Shown: positions 32,766-48,380 of the stretch, piece after piece
Numbering within the stretch: position 1 is the stretch's first letter
Layout of the letters: each line of letters begins with the position of its first letter
Assembly: GCA_905221605.1 (NCBI GenBank)
Contig: CAJNDS010000058.1
Span: forward strand, 196,501 to 260,500
Direction: 5' to 3'
Source of the DNA: Symbiodinium natans
Taxonomy: Eukaryota > Sar > Dinophyceae > Suessiales > Symbiodiniaceae
DNA length: 64,000 bases
The notes under the pieces: generated by a model
Database searches by the model: none
Seen by the model: the letters and a program-made list of their open reading frames with translations, nothing else
What the model was told of the DNA's origin: nothing
Position numbers and translations under genes: made by a program

Positions 32766-35700
32766 ATATCGTAGAGGCATGAACACACATACCGATATAC
32801 TCAAACAATCTGCAGGCACACATACATACATACATACATACGTACATACATACATACATACCTACGTACGTACTACATGTATACATACATGCAGAAACTC
32901 CGCCCGCCCACCCACCCACTCACCCACTTGAGGGAGGTGGGGCAGTTGTCGGAAATGAACCCGGGCACATTTCATAGGGTCGGGCTTGTCTGGCAGGTCA
33001 GACCACTCTCACAAGGAACACTTTCGCAAACGTTCCTGGGCCTGGTGACTGAGTCTGAGGGAACGGGCAACACATGGCAACAGCTACAGTGGATGCACAT
33101 TCGGGCCGGTGGGATTTACACCCCGTCCGGGGTGGATTTGGAACTTTGTAGCTGCAGATACAACACAGTGCTGCGGAGACAATCCCTATCGCTTGCAAAA
33201 AACAGGAGCAACCAGCCTTGTGGGAGATGACCCGGACCACAAAACACCCAACGGCCGCTTCACAACCACATGTTCAAACGTCATGCCGCGGACTGAGTTT
33301 TGGACCCCACCCCACTCTCACAGAAATGAGCCCGGGCTGGTCCAAAATTGGCGATACCCATTTTAAAGCATACACACACATACCTCTACAGCTTATGGCG
33401 CAGAAGTGCAGATCGACAAGTTGAAGAGCTGCCTTGCCTGGGTTGTTGGCGGCAGGTGCTGGAGTCTGCTGAGCCGGCTGCGGCATCGGGGGCATGCCTC
33501 CGTCAAGTCGTCTGGAATGTTGAATGCAGTATCTAGTCCAGCGTGGGGTGTAGCTGCAGAGTCTCGCAATGCCACTGCGACTCAGCACCGACCAGCCTGG
33601 GCGCATCATCGGCATTTGAGGCATCGTCGGTCGCATCATTCCCATTGGCCCCATTGGGCCCATGGGGCCCATTGGCATCGGCATACCTCCCTTGCCCATA
33701 GCACCAGGCATGCCCATAGCGCCAGGCATGCCCTTGCCCATAGCACCCATGCCCATCATCTGCGGGTTCATCGGCATGTTTGGCATGCCCTTGCCCTTCT
33801 GACCCATCATTCCAGGATTCGGGCCTCCCTGGCCCATCATGTTCCCCTTGCCCATGCCACCCATGCCCATCATTGGCGGGCCTCCCATGGGCATACCCCC
33901 CATCGGGTTGCCATACATCTGGTTGCCACCCATGCCCATGCCACCCATGCCCATGCCGCCTTTTCCGCCCTTCCCTTTTCCTCCCATGCCCTTGCCCATA
34001 CCACCAGGGGAATAGCGTTGACCTCAGCGGCAGCAAGCAGAAATGTCGGACGGCGCTGGGAGCCTCATCAAATCTCAACAGATCTCATCAGTGCATTCGA
34101 GCCACGCAATCGCTCAGCACGCACATCACGCTTTTCGGCCAGGCCCACGTACAGGGGCTTCCCCTTGACTACCTGCAGCACGCATGGTGCAAAGATCCAG
34201 GAAGACATCCCTAACCCGCTGCACCCTGCACCAATTCCAGCCTTTAGGTGCATCTCTGTCACTGCTTTCGTGGCTTCGTCTGGGGTTGAGAAGCAGACGA
34301 AGCCGAAGCCCTGTGCCCCATTCACTGCCGCCAATTCAACGGAATCACGAGCAACAAGCGCGTCTTTACGAGAGCGCCGCGCTCCTGGCCTTGCACTTGC
34401 CGTTGGGTTCCTGCAGCCCACGGCACCGGAACACAAGCTCAGACCCTTTGGCCCAGCGGCGTTCAGACTTCGACCCAAAGCATATTTGTGCAATGCCCAA
34501 ACACTGGTGGCGAGCAAAGACGTCACGAACGATTCAGCCACGTGCAAGAGACGACACTCCGAAAATGTGAGGAGAACGTTGAAAATGACCCCACCGGAGC
34601 TTGGCAGAACCAGCAAAATTCCCCGATGGACCGCCACGAACCAACCAAAACAATGCAAAACTGGAGTGGGATGCCAACAGGATGTGCCCCCAGCGCAAGG
34701 CTGCACCGCTGAAGCGGGTCTTGCTGGGCTCAACTGGGCGTGGCGGGAGGAACGGGAGGCAGCGCGATTTTCTGATGGCAGCATTCACGGAATTCAGAGC
34801 ACACGGCACGGTCCTTCATGGAGCAGACGGACGTGATGTTCCCAAAAGGTTCGAAGAGGGCCCTCAAGGAGTCATCATCCGTTGCCTCGTCCTTGGCGAC
34901 TTGAGGCTAAGGCTGTGATGAAAAGGCCGATACGAGCTGGAAGCCGGACGCGTGCGCCCTTAAATCAACACGCAAGCTCTCGACCCGTCTCTCGACTTCT
35001 CTCTGAGGTCAAGGGGCCAAGTTCTTGATGTAGAGGTTCACGCCCTGCGACCGGGATGGGCCTCCGGGCGCTTCCTTGGGTGGCATCTTCTCCTCAGGAC
35101 CAGGAGAACCCAAAAACCAACTTCCACCGCGGCCCCTCTTCAGGCTGTCGAGTCCCCCCCTCCCCCGCCCCGACCCTGCCAAAAAACATCTCCCAACCTC
35201 TAAACGCAGGCTGTGGCTGTTGAGGGGGCCATGTGGAGGGGGCCTTCAGCTCCATGAGGCGCTCGGATTTGGACTGCGCGCGGGCGACGTAGAGCAAGTA
35301 GCCTCGGGCTCTCTTCAAGTTGCTCAGCTTGGCAGAGCACAACGCGACATGTGCATCGATGTGCATCGATGTGCATCGACGCGCATCGACGCGCATGGAG
35401 CATCGACGTGCTGATCGTATTCTTGGCAGATCTTGGCAGCACTGGAGCAGGTATGGCGTGGTAGAAAACCATCTAAGTCAATGTAACATCAAACGGCTAT
35501 AAAGCGAGTTCTGACTACAAGGAAGCTGCTCTTCTCTGTGCGATCCTTCTCTTCCTCCTCCTTTTCCTTCAAGGCTTGGACGCTCATTCTCGGCAATTGA
35601 AGTCGAGCAATGCTTCCCATGCCATCTGTCGCAGATACTTCACAAGAGGTGTCCTTGTCAGCTTCCTTTTGCTCATCCGAACGGAAGTCTTTTTGATGCA

Positions 35701-38700
35701 TAGCATTGATCGCCTGCGAAACGTACCCCTCTCAGTCGCCCCTGCAAACCCGAGCAAGCCTGTGTGCTCTGTGCGCATTATTGGAAAGATATGGAAGCCT
35801 GCACGGCTTCCTCGTGAGTCTCATAGTTGATGAACGCGGACTTTCGCCCCTGACCAACAGCCAACAGTCCGACCCATGACGTACGGCAGATTCATGCAGA
35901 ACATGCCTTGGGGTCGGTGGTCACGTGAGACGACGTAATCTGAGCATTGCATGGCATGCAGGAATTGCCCAGTTCCTCCCTATTTCATGTGAGCCATGCT
36001 GCGAATCGCTGCGAGAGTGAGCTGCCAGCGTTTCCGTGAGGTGCGAACTCAGCCTTAAGCTTGTCCTATGAAAGCAGGGTCGAGATGGAAGCGGTTGCCT
36101 CTCTTCGTGCGAAAATGTAGCGGGGAAGGCCCATAGACCACAACTGTCCTCGTCCCACTCGTTGGGGAAATTCTTGATGTAGATCTGAGCGAGAGAGGTT
36201 GCACTATTCCAAAATGAAAGCGCCACTGATCTTGGATCCCGGCATTGGTGAAGGTGTTCATTGCTGGCTTATCACCTCAGCTTCTGCTTGCCCATCCAAT
36301 CTGCCCTAGGCCCTAGTCACTGACAGAGGTGCTTCCACTAAGGCTTCCAACGTTCTTGACGCTTGATGAAGCCGGTCACACCCACCTCTCCCGCAGCCCA
36401 TGGCTGTGCTCAATCAAATCCGATCACTCCACTGACACTCTGCATCCTGAGGTCGGGAGCCGTCTTTTCTCCGATTTGCATGCCATCGACACGCTCGATG
36501 GCCTGTGCTTGGTTGGGACATGCTGGGACCCTTTCATACTGCGGCAGAGCCATCTGCGAATCCCTCTTGCATTCCCGAAAGAACTTGCAAGCGCAGCGAA
36601 GGACAAATTGCTGCTGTCAGGGTTGTAAAACGGTGTTGTTCAGTGTTGTGCGTTCTGTTTTCGTGATTCGCGACTGGGAAATTTCGCACGAGCCTGCTTG
36701 GCCGCCTCTTCGGTCTCGTAGTGCACCTCAGAAGCAGCATAGCACATGGCAACAGCATATTTTAACACTTAACCACGGAGCCACTTCTGACAACGTCAGC
36801 TCCGCTGACGACTTGAATCCAAGATTAATCCAAGTCTTATGGAACTGTAAGCAACACGCAAACAGTCTTGCAGCTCACGCGCGGCCTATCTCTGCCTCAT
36901 TCTACGTCGACTACTCGACAAATAGCAAGGAAAGGAGACACGCGAGAAGCGTGCAGAGTGCAAAACCGAACCGTGCATCAGTCGCCGGCAAAACCGTATC
37001 CGCGGGACTTGCCTTCTGGCGAAGTGCAAACCTTCCAAGAGGGCACAGCAGACATCAGCAGACATGCTACATACTCACTAGGCATTGCTTGGCGACGGTG
37101 GCGTACATGATTGATTCCGCCAGTTCGGGCGAACACCGCATGTGGCAGACGTGCCAGTCGCACAGCAACAGCAACGTGAAATTGGCATGACTCCTTGCAT
37201 ATGTTCAACAAAACTCCCGCCTTGCACGAGAGAATGTTCCCGAAGAGGCTGAAGGTATCGTACAAGGCCTTGTTGTCGATGTTCCGATCCAGGTTTCGGA
37301 CCTCAGAGCTTTCAGATGGCTCTCTCAGATGGCTTTGCTTCTCTTCTGACAAGAATGTGAATCGAATGGTTTCATATGTTTTCAGGAATGCGCAGCAGAA
37401 GAGTTCTCGTTTTGAGGTTGGGGGTCTGGGGGTCGCGAAATCCGCGCGCAGCGCCCGCAGCGCAAGCGCTGGCAAGCGTCCGCAAGCGCTCGCGAGTGTC
37501 GCGCTTCCACCCCCGACACCCCGGACCTGCCCCCCACCCCCCACCCCCCACCCCCCTCGTGTCATGTCTTCGTGTCGTATCGTTTTCTTCGTCTTCGTGT
37601 CGTGTCCTCGTGTCGTGTCCTCGTGTCTGTGTCCTCGTGTCTGTGTCCTCGTGTCGTGTCCTCGTATCGTGTCCTCGTGTCGTGTCATGTCTTCGAATCG
37701 TGTCCTTGTGTCGTGTTCTTGCGTCGTGTCCTCGTGTCGTGTCCTCGTCTAGTGTTATCGTGTCGTGTCCTCGTGTCATGTCTTCGTGTCATGTCTTTGT
37801 GTCGTACGGTGTCTTCATCTTCGTGTCGTGTCTTCGTGTCACGTCCTCGTGTCTCCTCGTGTCGTGTCCTCGTGTCGTGTCCTCGGGTCGTGTCCTCGTA
37901 TCGTGTCCTCGCGTCGTGTCCTTGTGTCCCGTGCTCCGTTTCAGGTCTTCACGTCGTATCTTTCTTGCCAAAGTTGGTGACACGTGTCTGCTTTCGGGTT
38001 CGTGAATCCCATCAGGTTTCGTACTTCCTAAGCTGTTGATGATTTTGTTGGATGCTGTTGCGTGTCCACCTAAACCTCAACCTCAGGCGCTTCCGCGTGC
38101 AATACGAACGAACCCTAATCCTTGGGAAATGGGCACTGGAAAGGCCTGGGCCTGTGGTCTGTCTTGGGAGGGCGTGGAAACTTTCTAGATGGCTGGGAGC
38201 TACAAATTGCTCAAGAGCATCTGGCAGGAGTTACTGCAGCAGTCACAAGAGTACTTTGGGAAAACCAGCCCTGCCCTGAGACGGGTTTCGCGGTCACTCT
38301 CACACGAACAACCTTTGCAGACTGTTTCCGGGCGCGGGTGCTGCGCAGTGCGACGTGCAAGTAGCTCGATTCCGGGATCGCGCTTGAGCTGAGCGACGCA
38401 CGCAGCATTAACATTATGTGTTGTCGTGTATTCTTGTGCATTGTCTTGAAAGTGACTCTCTGAGGTGCTTTGACAATGCTACAACGCTGCTGGATCACAG
38501 CTTTCAGCAGGCAAAGCTCCCGGCGAAAACATTGCCAAGGCCACCTCCCACGGCCGAAATTTGTTTGACATCCGTAGCACTGTAGCACCCTTCCCCAACT
38601 CCTCTCTCATGAAATGCACTGAGCATGGCGAACTCGCAGCTGGGGGCACGGCTCTTGCGAAGGCTAGGGTCGCGCTGGGACCACATGATGCGGCATGCCC

Positions 38701-39572
38701 GGCCCTGTGACAGGCTTTGGTTTGGCTTCCATCTGCTTGATATATGCAGCTCCGAGCTATCCGCACCTTGATGCTTGAGTAGTTCAGCGTGTCCAGAGCA
38801 CGCTCAGCATCTGAGACGCTGTGGAAGTTGACGTAACCTGACAAATGCTTGCTAATTCGAATCCACATCAAGGGATTCAGGGTGCTCGCCGTTGAATTTT
38901 GCAGTCAAGATGCCATAACCAAGAGACCTGACATGCAAAAATGCAAAATTGCTGGAGTCGCTGCACGTGGCCACCAACAGAGCCTAAACGCTTTCTGGAG
39001 TTTGTTGGTTCTCTCCCTCTGTGCTCATCCCATCTCTAGCCAATATGGCTACAAAAGAACGACACTCGCTCTCTATCTGCCTTCCTTCCTTCCTCTGCAC
39101 GTAACCCCCTAACGTTCTCTATCTGTTCTTCCTCTTAACTTTGTCTCTATATATATATATATATATACATGTATCTCTCTCTCTTTCTTTCTTTCTTGGG
39201 CGCATGGGGGCGAACCCCCGGGCGTCCTCGCCCGCCCCGGTATTCGGGGGGCCTCTGGTGTAGGCGGTTGTGGGGAGAGGAAGCACTGGACCGAGGACAA
39301 GCCCCCCTATTAAACCCCCTGACTCTCTCTCTCTCCCGCTCTCTCTCTCTCAAGCGTTCAAACTCTCCCTCCTCCCGGGCGCACTTGCGGGAGACGCTGT
39401 CGCGGCACACACGAATGGACGCAACAGGTCCAACAGAGTTAAAGATCTCGTAGAGCATGGCCTGCTTCGATGCTTTCATGTGTCATCGGTTCGTGCTCAC
39501 CGCAACCCATCAGTCTGAGAAGGACTGACCGGCGGTGCCTCAGTGACATCCGGGTGTAGGTCACCCACGTAC
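31427..39572 (-). CDS. PABPC: cytoplasmic poly(A)-binding protein, multi-exon gene
   Basis: This protein coats mRNA poly(A) tails and links them to translation and decay factors. RRM1: [11 protein letters not shown] (39539-39572), [20 protein letters not shown] (39383-39461), [19 protein letters not shown] (38767-38837), [14 protein letters not shown] (to 38704), GLGNVF (38525-38544, 20 nt). RRM2: [17 protein letters not shown] (37221-37301), [11 protein letters not shown] (36990-37031), [11 protein letters not shown] (36694-36726), [14 protein letters not shown] (36461-36502), [11 protein letters not shown] (36352-36385). RRM3: MNTFTN (36244-36263), [13 protein letters not shown] (to 36184), [10 protein letters not shown] (from 36030), [11 protein letters not shown] (35907-35939), [17 protein letters not shown] (35799-35849), an acidic insert [12 protein letters not shown] (near 35575), [19 protein letters not shown] (35244-35302). 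RRM4: GVNLYIKNL (35018-35092), [19 protein letters not shown] (34814-34891), [20 protein letters not shown] (34242-34310), [20 protein letters not shown] (to 34172). Linker: Met/Gly/Lys-rich (33597-34021) and [17 protein letters not shown] (from 33438). MLLE: 31427-31691. The start exon and a few joins (the SLGYA part of RRM1, some linker exons) were not found. Confidence 0.93.
32725..32890. repeat. TA and CATA microsatellites
   Basis: GTATATATATA repeats (32725-32770) are followed by CATACATA repeats with GTACGTAC variants (32818-32885). They lie at and just beyond the end of duplication copy A, within the poly(A)-binding protein gene span. Confidence 0.9.
35350..35402. repeat. 11-bp repeat (GTGCATCGAT type), about 5 copies
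   Basis: Tandem units TGCATCGATG then GCGCATCGACG lie between the exon coding YVARAQSK and the acidic-insert exon of the poly(A)-binding protein gene. The repeat is probably intronic. Confidence 0.8.
37560..37945. repeat. GTGTCGTGTCCTC minisatellite inside a PABPC intron
   Basis: About 28 imperfect units of roughly 13 bp (TCCTCGTGTCGTG with ATG, CTG and TAT variants). The array lies between the RRM1 exon at 38525-38544 and the RRM2 exon at 37221-37301, so it is intronic. Both strands lack stops here, which makes long Ser/Cys/Val-rich and Arg/Thr/Asp-rich frames. Confidence 0.93.
39149..39352. repeat. TA and CT microsatellites
   Basis: TA run (39149-39168), CT/TTTC run (39173-39196) and CT runs (39324-39352) in the first visible intron stretch of the poly(A)-binding protein gene. 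Confidence 0.85.
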
Positions 39573-39599
39573 CTGGCTCGAAAGATGATGCTAATGGAA

Positions 39600-40265
39600 T
39601 GCAACATGGTAAACAAATCACAGTAGCGTCTAGCATAGCTACCTGTCATGCTACTGCGCGTCTATTATTCTAACAGTTCATGGAAAGGCAGCAAAAAGCA
39701 GGACGGCGCGCAAGGATGCAAACTGAGGTACCTCAGTAAGCTCGTCTCACATTTCTGCGCTCAAAACTGGGTACATCGCACTTACAGTCTTGCAACGAAC
39801 TTGCAGCGAAGCCACTCCCGCCATGTCTGCCTGTTCAACCATGCATCGCAAGGCCATCATACATCATCACATCACCCTGCGCTTCTAGTTTGCTTGTCGA
39901 AACCTGCTGCGTGCATCCCCTGAACGAGTTCCAGTCTTTTCTTTACGGCATATTGCTGCAGCTCGAGGGGCCAACAGGAGAAGTGAGTCGAGCGCTTTGA
40001 AGAGGCCTGCAAGTGCGCTTTGCCACCGATGAGGTCATGTACTGATCATGTGTCTGATGCTTTTCTTTTGTCTCTTGTGCTTTCGGCCTCAGTGCAGGGC
40101 GCTGCCTCGGACGCAGCACGCACAAGAGACTGGAGAAACCTCGGTTCAGTCTTGAGAGCGGCTGCGGCTTGCGAGCTGAGCGTGCCGCAGAACGTGCCAG
40201 ATGTCTCAGCTGTCCAATGCTAGGCGTCGAGCAGATTCTTTTTGTGGGTTTATAGGGTTATGCCT
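39600..40265. other. likely 5' part of the poly(A)-binding protein gene; no exon fixed
   Basis: The initiator exon of the minus-strand poly(A)-binding protein gene should lie upstream of 39572. Only a few residues precede RRM1 in known family members, so the exon may be tiny. I could not identify it. No promoter motif is visible. Confidence 0.35.
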
Positions 40266-40269
40266 CGGG

Positions 40270-40275
40270 CACACA

Positions 40276-40360
<85 letters not shown>
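40270..40360. repeat. CA microsatellite, about 45 units
   Basis: An almost unbroken CA run on the plus strand. Confidence 0.98.
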
Positions 40361-40364
<4 letters not shown>

Positions 40365-40579
40365 TGCTAGCAAACTGGTCGGAAGGCGTAGATTTCTTGG
40401 GGTGCGACGATTTTTAAGCAGACTCGGTGGGACGGCCCCCCTGCCCTTGTCCACTGCTTCTTTGAGCCGGCACACAACCCATGGTCAAGGAACATGGAAT
40501 ATGCAGGATGCTTTTGCTAGTATTCCCAAAGCGTACACTCAATATTTGATCCCGGCTCTCGGTTCGCCAGCCCCCCCCC

Positions 40580-41735
40580 CGGCATGGTATCCAAAACCTT
40601 AAAGCCTGAACCCTAAACCAACAACCCTATACCCTAACCCCGAGGAGGGGGGGGGGGCAGGGGTGGGGAAGGGAGGGGAGTGGGGTGAGGGGGGGGGGGG
40701 GGGGGGGGGGCGGAGGGGAGTGGCGGGCCTCCGAGGGCGTCATGCCCGAAGGCCGCTCAGGGGGCACGGGCTGTTGCGGGTGTTGCGGGGCCTGTTGCGG
40801 GGGCTCTTGGGGCTGCGGCGGCTCAACCGGCTGAGGAGGCTTCGGAAGCTCCGCCACGGCCACCGTCGGGGGCGGCTTCGGCTTGTTCTTCGAGCCCGGG
40901 GGGAGAGGGGGGTAATTCTCTCCCGTCCCCCTTCTAAATCATCCTCTCCGAAGCAACCCACCCGCTGGGCGGTACAGTGAAGGGTGAAAAAGCAGAAAAG
41001 GGACACAACCCCCCCCCCCTCCCATGCTATGCCCCGCCCCCCGCCCCCCCCCCCCCCCCCCACGCCACCTCAAAGCCCTCACGCAAACCTTGTACCGCAG
41101 GCCCTATACCCCAAAACCCTAAAACTTGCAACCCTCAACAAACCCTCAAAACCGTTAAAAACCCCAGGCACAGCCTTGAACCTCAAACCCTGCAACCCCA
41201 AACCCTAAAATCCTAAAACCCGAAAGACCCCGAAAACCCGAATCCTGAACCCGCCCCGACCCGCCAAAGAGGAATGCAGGGGGGGGGGGGGTGCTGCACC
41301 ATGTATGGTGAGGGCTGGCGTGTGGCCGGGTTTAGGGCCCAAAGCCCTCAAGCCAAAACCCTACGTAAAAACCCTAAACCTTGAAACTGTAGAAGCATCT
41401 AGATGCCCCAAGCCCCAAAACCAACCCACAACCACACCCAGAGGGCCATACATGATCAAGTATGATTGCGGCTCGCAGTCCCCCCTCCTGCATGGATTCC
41501 CCCCGTCCCGGCCAAGCTATCCCTCCTTCCCCCTCAACCCCAATTAAACCCTAAACCTTAAACACCAAACCAAACCCGAAACCCCAACCCCCCAACCACA
41601 CAACAACACAACAAAAGGGGGGGGGGGGGGGGCGGGGGACCGTAAACCCTCAACCTCAAATTTAGAAACCCTAAACCTTAACCCAACCCGCAACCACACC
41701 ACGCCAGAGGGGGGGGGGGGGGAGGACCACACCAC
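40580..41735. repeat. degenerate telomere-like (CCCTAAA) region with poly-G runs
   Basis: Words CCCTAAA, CCCTAAAACC and AACCCTAAACC recur dozens of times without regular phase. They are interleaved with unbroken G runs of 22 (40689-40710), 13 (41279-41291) and 16 (41617-41632) bases and a C run (41046-41060). CCCTAAA is the plant/algal-type telomere unit on its C strand. This is an internal, decayed array, not a terminal one. Confidence 0.7.
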
Positions 41736-41739
41736 ACGG

Positions 41740-44399
41740 GCGGGACCGAAGGGCCCCCCTGATCATATATGCTCTCACCAATATCTATAAAAACCCATAC
41801 ATCACAAAAACTGTAATATGAACCCTATTTCTAATATCCATGCTGGGGCAAGCATCAAGGCGACTCAAGACTCAAAACGCATTGGTCGCTCCTCCACAAC
41901 CATCTGCTCCTCCTCCTTGCTAGGCCTCAGGGCATTGCTTCCCCTGCACCAGCTTCAACCTACCATTTGCATGTGGCCCTGACTCTTCATCCGTGCCCAG
42001 GCTGTCCTTCATTCAACAATGGCGATCCGCCATGTTGGTCGCGATGCCAGGATGCTGCAAGATCACTCTGCCACACAAAACCGGTCCATGAGGCCCTCAA
42101 CGGTGTCTTTGAGAGCACCCTTCCATCCAAAAGGATCGAAGGCCTGACGTTGCACGACCGTCGGCACGTAGCCGAAGAATTACGGATCTGTGCCAGCCTC
42201 TGCATGTCTCGCCACTCGATCGCACACGGCAGCCTTCCATGCACACGCATGCTGACAAGCATCAAGCACAGACTCGCAATGACTCGCAAGCCATCAACAC
42301 AATTCCCATGCATATCTAGCAAGCCATGTGCAGCCCGTGGTCTGCTGGTCTTCGGCATGGAGATCTCTCATTCCAAAGAGCACAGGGCAGAGCTGGTGAC
42401 TCTCACTTCCATTCGTGGCAAGACAAAAAACAAGACAGAGACTTTTGAGCAAAGAAGCAAAGACCAAAGGCCGTGCCGATCCCTTGCCGAGCCTCTGTAG
42501 GGCGCAGCGTGGGTGCGCAGCTTTTCCTGGACGTAGCTCCGTGTCGCACAACAGAACTCGTATCAGGTCGACCAGGTTCCCCCTATGCTTGCCTGCTTGA
42601 GGTGAAAGCTGCCTCCTGAAGGACAGACATGTATCTGCATCTGACATCTCCCATCATCTCTCCCAGCTTGCACCACAGAGCATGTCCTGCACAAGGCTTA
42701 GCAGCAAGACCCCGGCGCAACCTGTCACAGGCTGACATACGTGTACCACGTCGCTGCCCCGTCCCGTCCCAAAGCAGCATGCCAATGTCCTGAGAGGGGA
42801 GATCTAAGGCTGCAGCACAGCCCCAAAATCCGACGCCTGGACGAATTCCGGCATATATCTATCTCCACAACAAGCGACATGGACTAGATCGAACTCCAAA
42901 AGGAAGAAAGAAGCCTGTATAAATTCGTATTGAAAGATATAGAATGTGCGCGGGACGGACCTGACCATGCTCCTGCGCTGAAAGCGGCTTCCCTCGCCGC
43001 CTTTCAGAATGAATTTTAGCACTCCTTGCCGATGCAAGGAGAGCGTCACTCCGTCAACACACGCCACCCGTGTGAGCCTCGCCACAGCCTGCGTCCCAGA
43101 AAGCTCGAGCCAACGGCAGCAGGTCAGAGGATCCGACTTCAGGCGTCCCGATGTGCGAACATTCTTGCCGACACAGCCGTGTAACAGATCACGCATGCAA
43201 AATCATGCGAGAGAGAGAGAGAGAGACGTGTATGCTGCGCATTGCAGCTTGCTGCATGCTGCCATATGTTGCCATATGTTGCTATACTTGCTGCCTTATT
43301 TGTTGCCACATGTTGCCAGATTTGTTGCCATGTGTTGCCATACCAGCGCGGAGGGCTCCTTCCACGCCTGAGTCGCCTTCTGCTGCTCGCCCAGGCAGAC
43401 CAGCTGGGAATACCTTATGCTACCCCAAGCCCCAACAAAAGCAAACCAAGACCCTTCACATGATTTGAGCATACGTCGACATGGACTAGCCTCTCTTCAA
43501 AAAATTGTTAGACCTCTTCAATGATACTGCTCTAAAACTCCATTGTGGAAGGCCAGGCACACAGAGCGACAGAGATGGACAGAGAGTGAGCGAGACAGCG
43601 AACCGGACTCGCGTTCTGAACACAGTGAGATTCTGCCCAACTTGGCGCATGGCTCGGCCAAGCTTTCGAAGGCTGCCACAGAAAATCTCCAGTATCTTGA
43701 CCTTGATAAATGATATATAAACCACTTCGAGAATGTTTTGGACTCCTATGACATAAAGGAAGCAGAAATGCAGAGCCGCTGACCACGCGTTGTGGAACTG
43801 CTGAATGCTGTCTAAAAATGCCACCTGCATCATTCATGGACACTTCCAAGGGGGCGCGCTTTGCAGAGCAGTGGATTGGAAAATGTGGTTTCTTGGCTAG
43901 TTGGGTAGTGATCCACAGAAAAGTTCCGATGCGGCCTACCTGTACCCACGCAATGTCGCCAAAGTCCGAACGCATGCATGCTAAAGAAAGTGCATGCCTG
44001 TGACGCGCTGCCGCGTATCAGGTCTTCTTGTTGGCCAACCTGTTCACGAAATCCTAATCATGCTGGAACTCGCTCTCAGCAGGTCGGCTGTTATGCATGC
44101 TCATGCAGCTGCCCTGGCACCTCCATCGGAAAACGCTCCGTGTGCAGCTTCGCAAGAGTCTGCAAGAACATGGAAACAAAAGAAGCAAATGCAACTTGGG
44201 TGTCTGCGACAAGGGTTCTGGGGCTGTACTGTTTTGCCAATCTTTCTGAAACTCTGCTTAGACGACTCCAGCTGGAATCCCAAGCGTGGCTTGCCAAACT
44301 CGGCTAATTACATCAATTAGCAACACCTGCAATCACCACTTCGGACATGCTGCTGTTGCTGGTTACATTTGCTTTTGGGTTCCCGGCCCGATATTGTCT
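41740..44399. other. no recognised gene; several weak candidates
   Basis: A plus-strand frame of 177 codons (41967-42500) and minus-strand frames at 41987-42358, 42294-42647, 42804-43196 and 43486-43975 are open but have no motif. The minus-strand stretch at 42960-43100 (VARLTRVACVDGVTLSLHRQ) and MRSDFGDIAWVQ before a GT donor at about 43940 are the most protein-like. Small repeats: a GA run at 43209-43227 and TGTTGCCATA-like units at 43258-43345. Confidence 0.35.
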
Positions 44400-48315
<3,916 letters not shown>

Positions 48316-48380
48316 TATCTCTGCGTGGGGTGCTTCAGAAGCTTTGAAAGGCTTAGGCGTAGGCTTGGAGGTCTTCGGGC

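Noticed and set aside
33533-34078. Minus-strand Trp/His/Gly/Gln repeat frame
   Set aside because: It is the shifted frame of the Met/Gly linker exon. The Met/Gly frame joins better to the RRM4 end (AER then QRYSPGG), though transcript proof is needed.
33406-34836. 476-codon plus-strand frame
   Set aside because: It is antisense to the poly(A)-binding protein linker and RRM4 exons and is Ala/His/Arg-rich only because of the Met/Gly codons on the other strand.
39041-39060. AGCCAATATGGCT as a spliced-leader match
   Set aside because: It shares only short pieces with the leader and lacks the CATTTTGGCTC core; it is simply a small palindrome.
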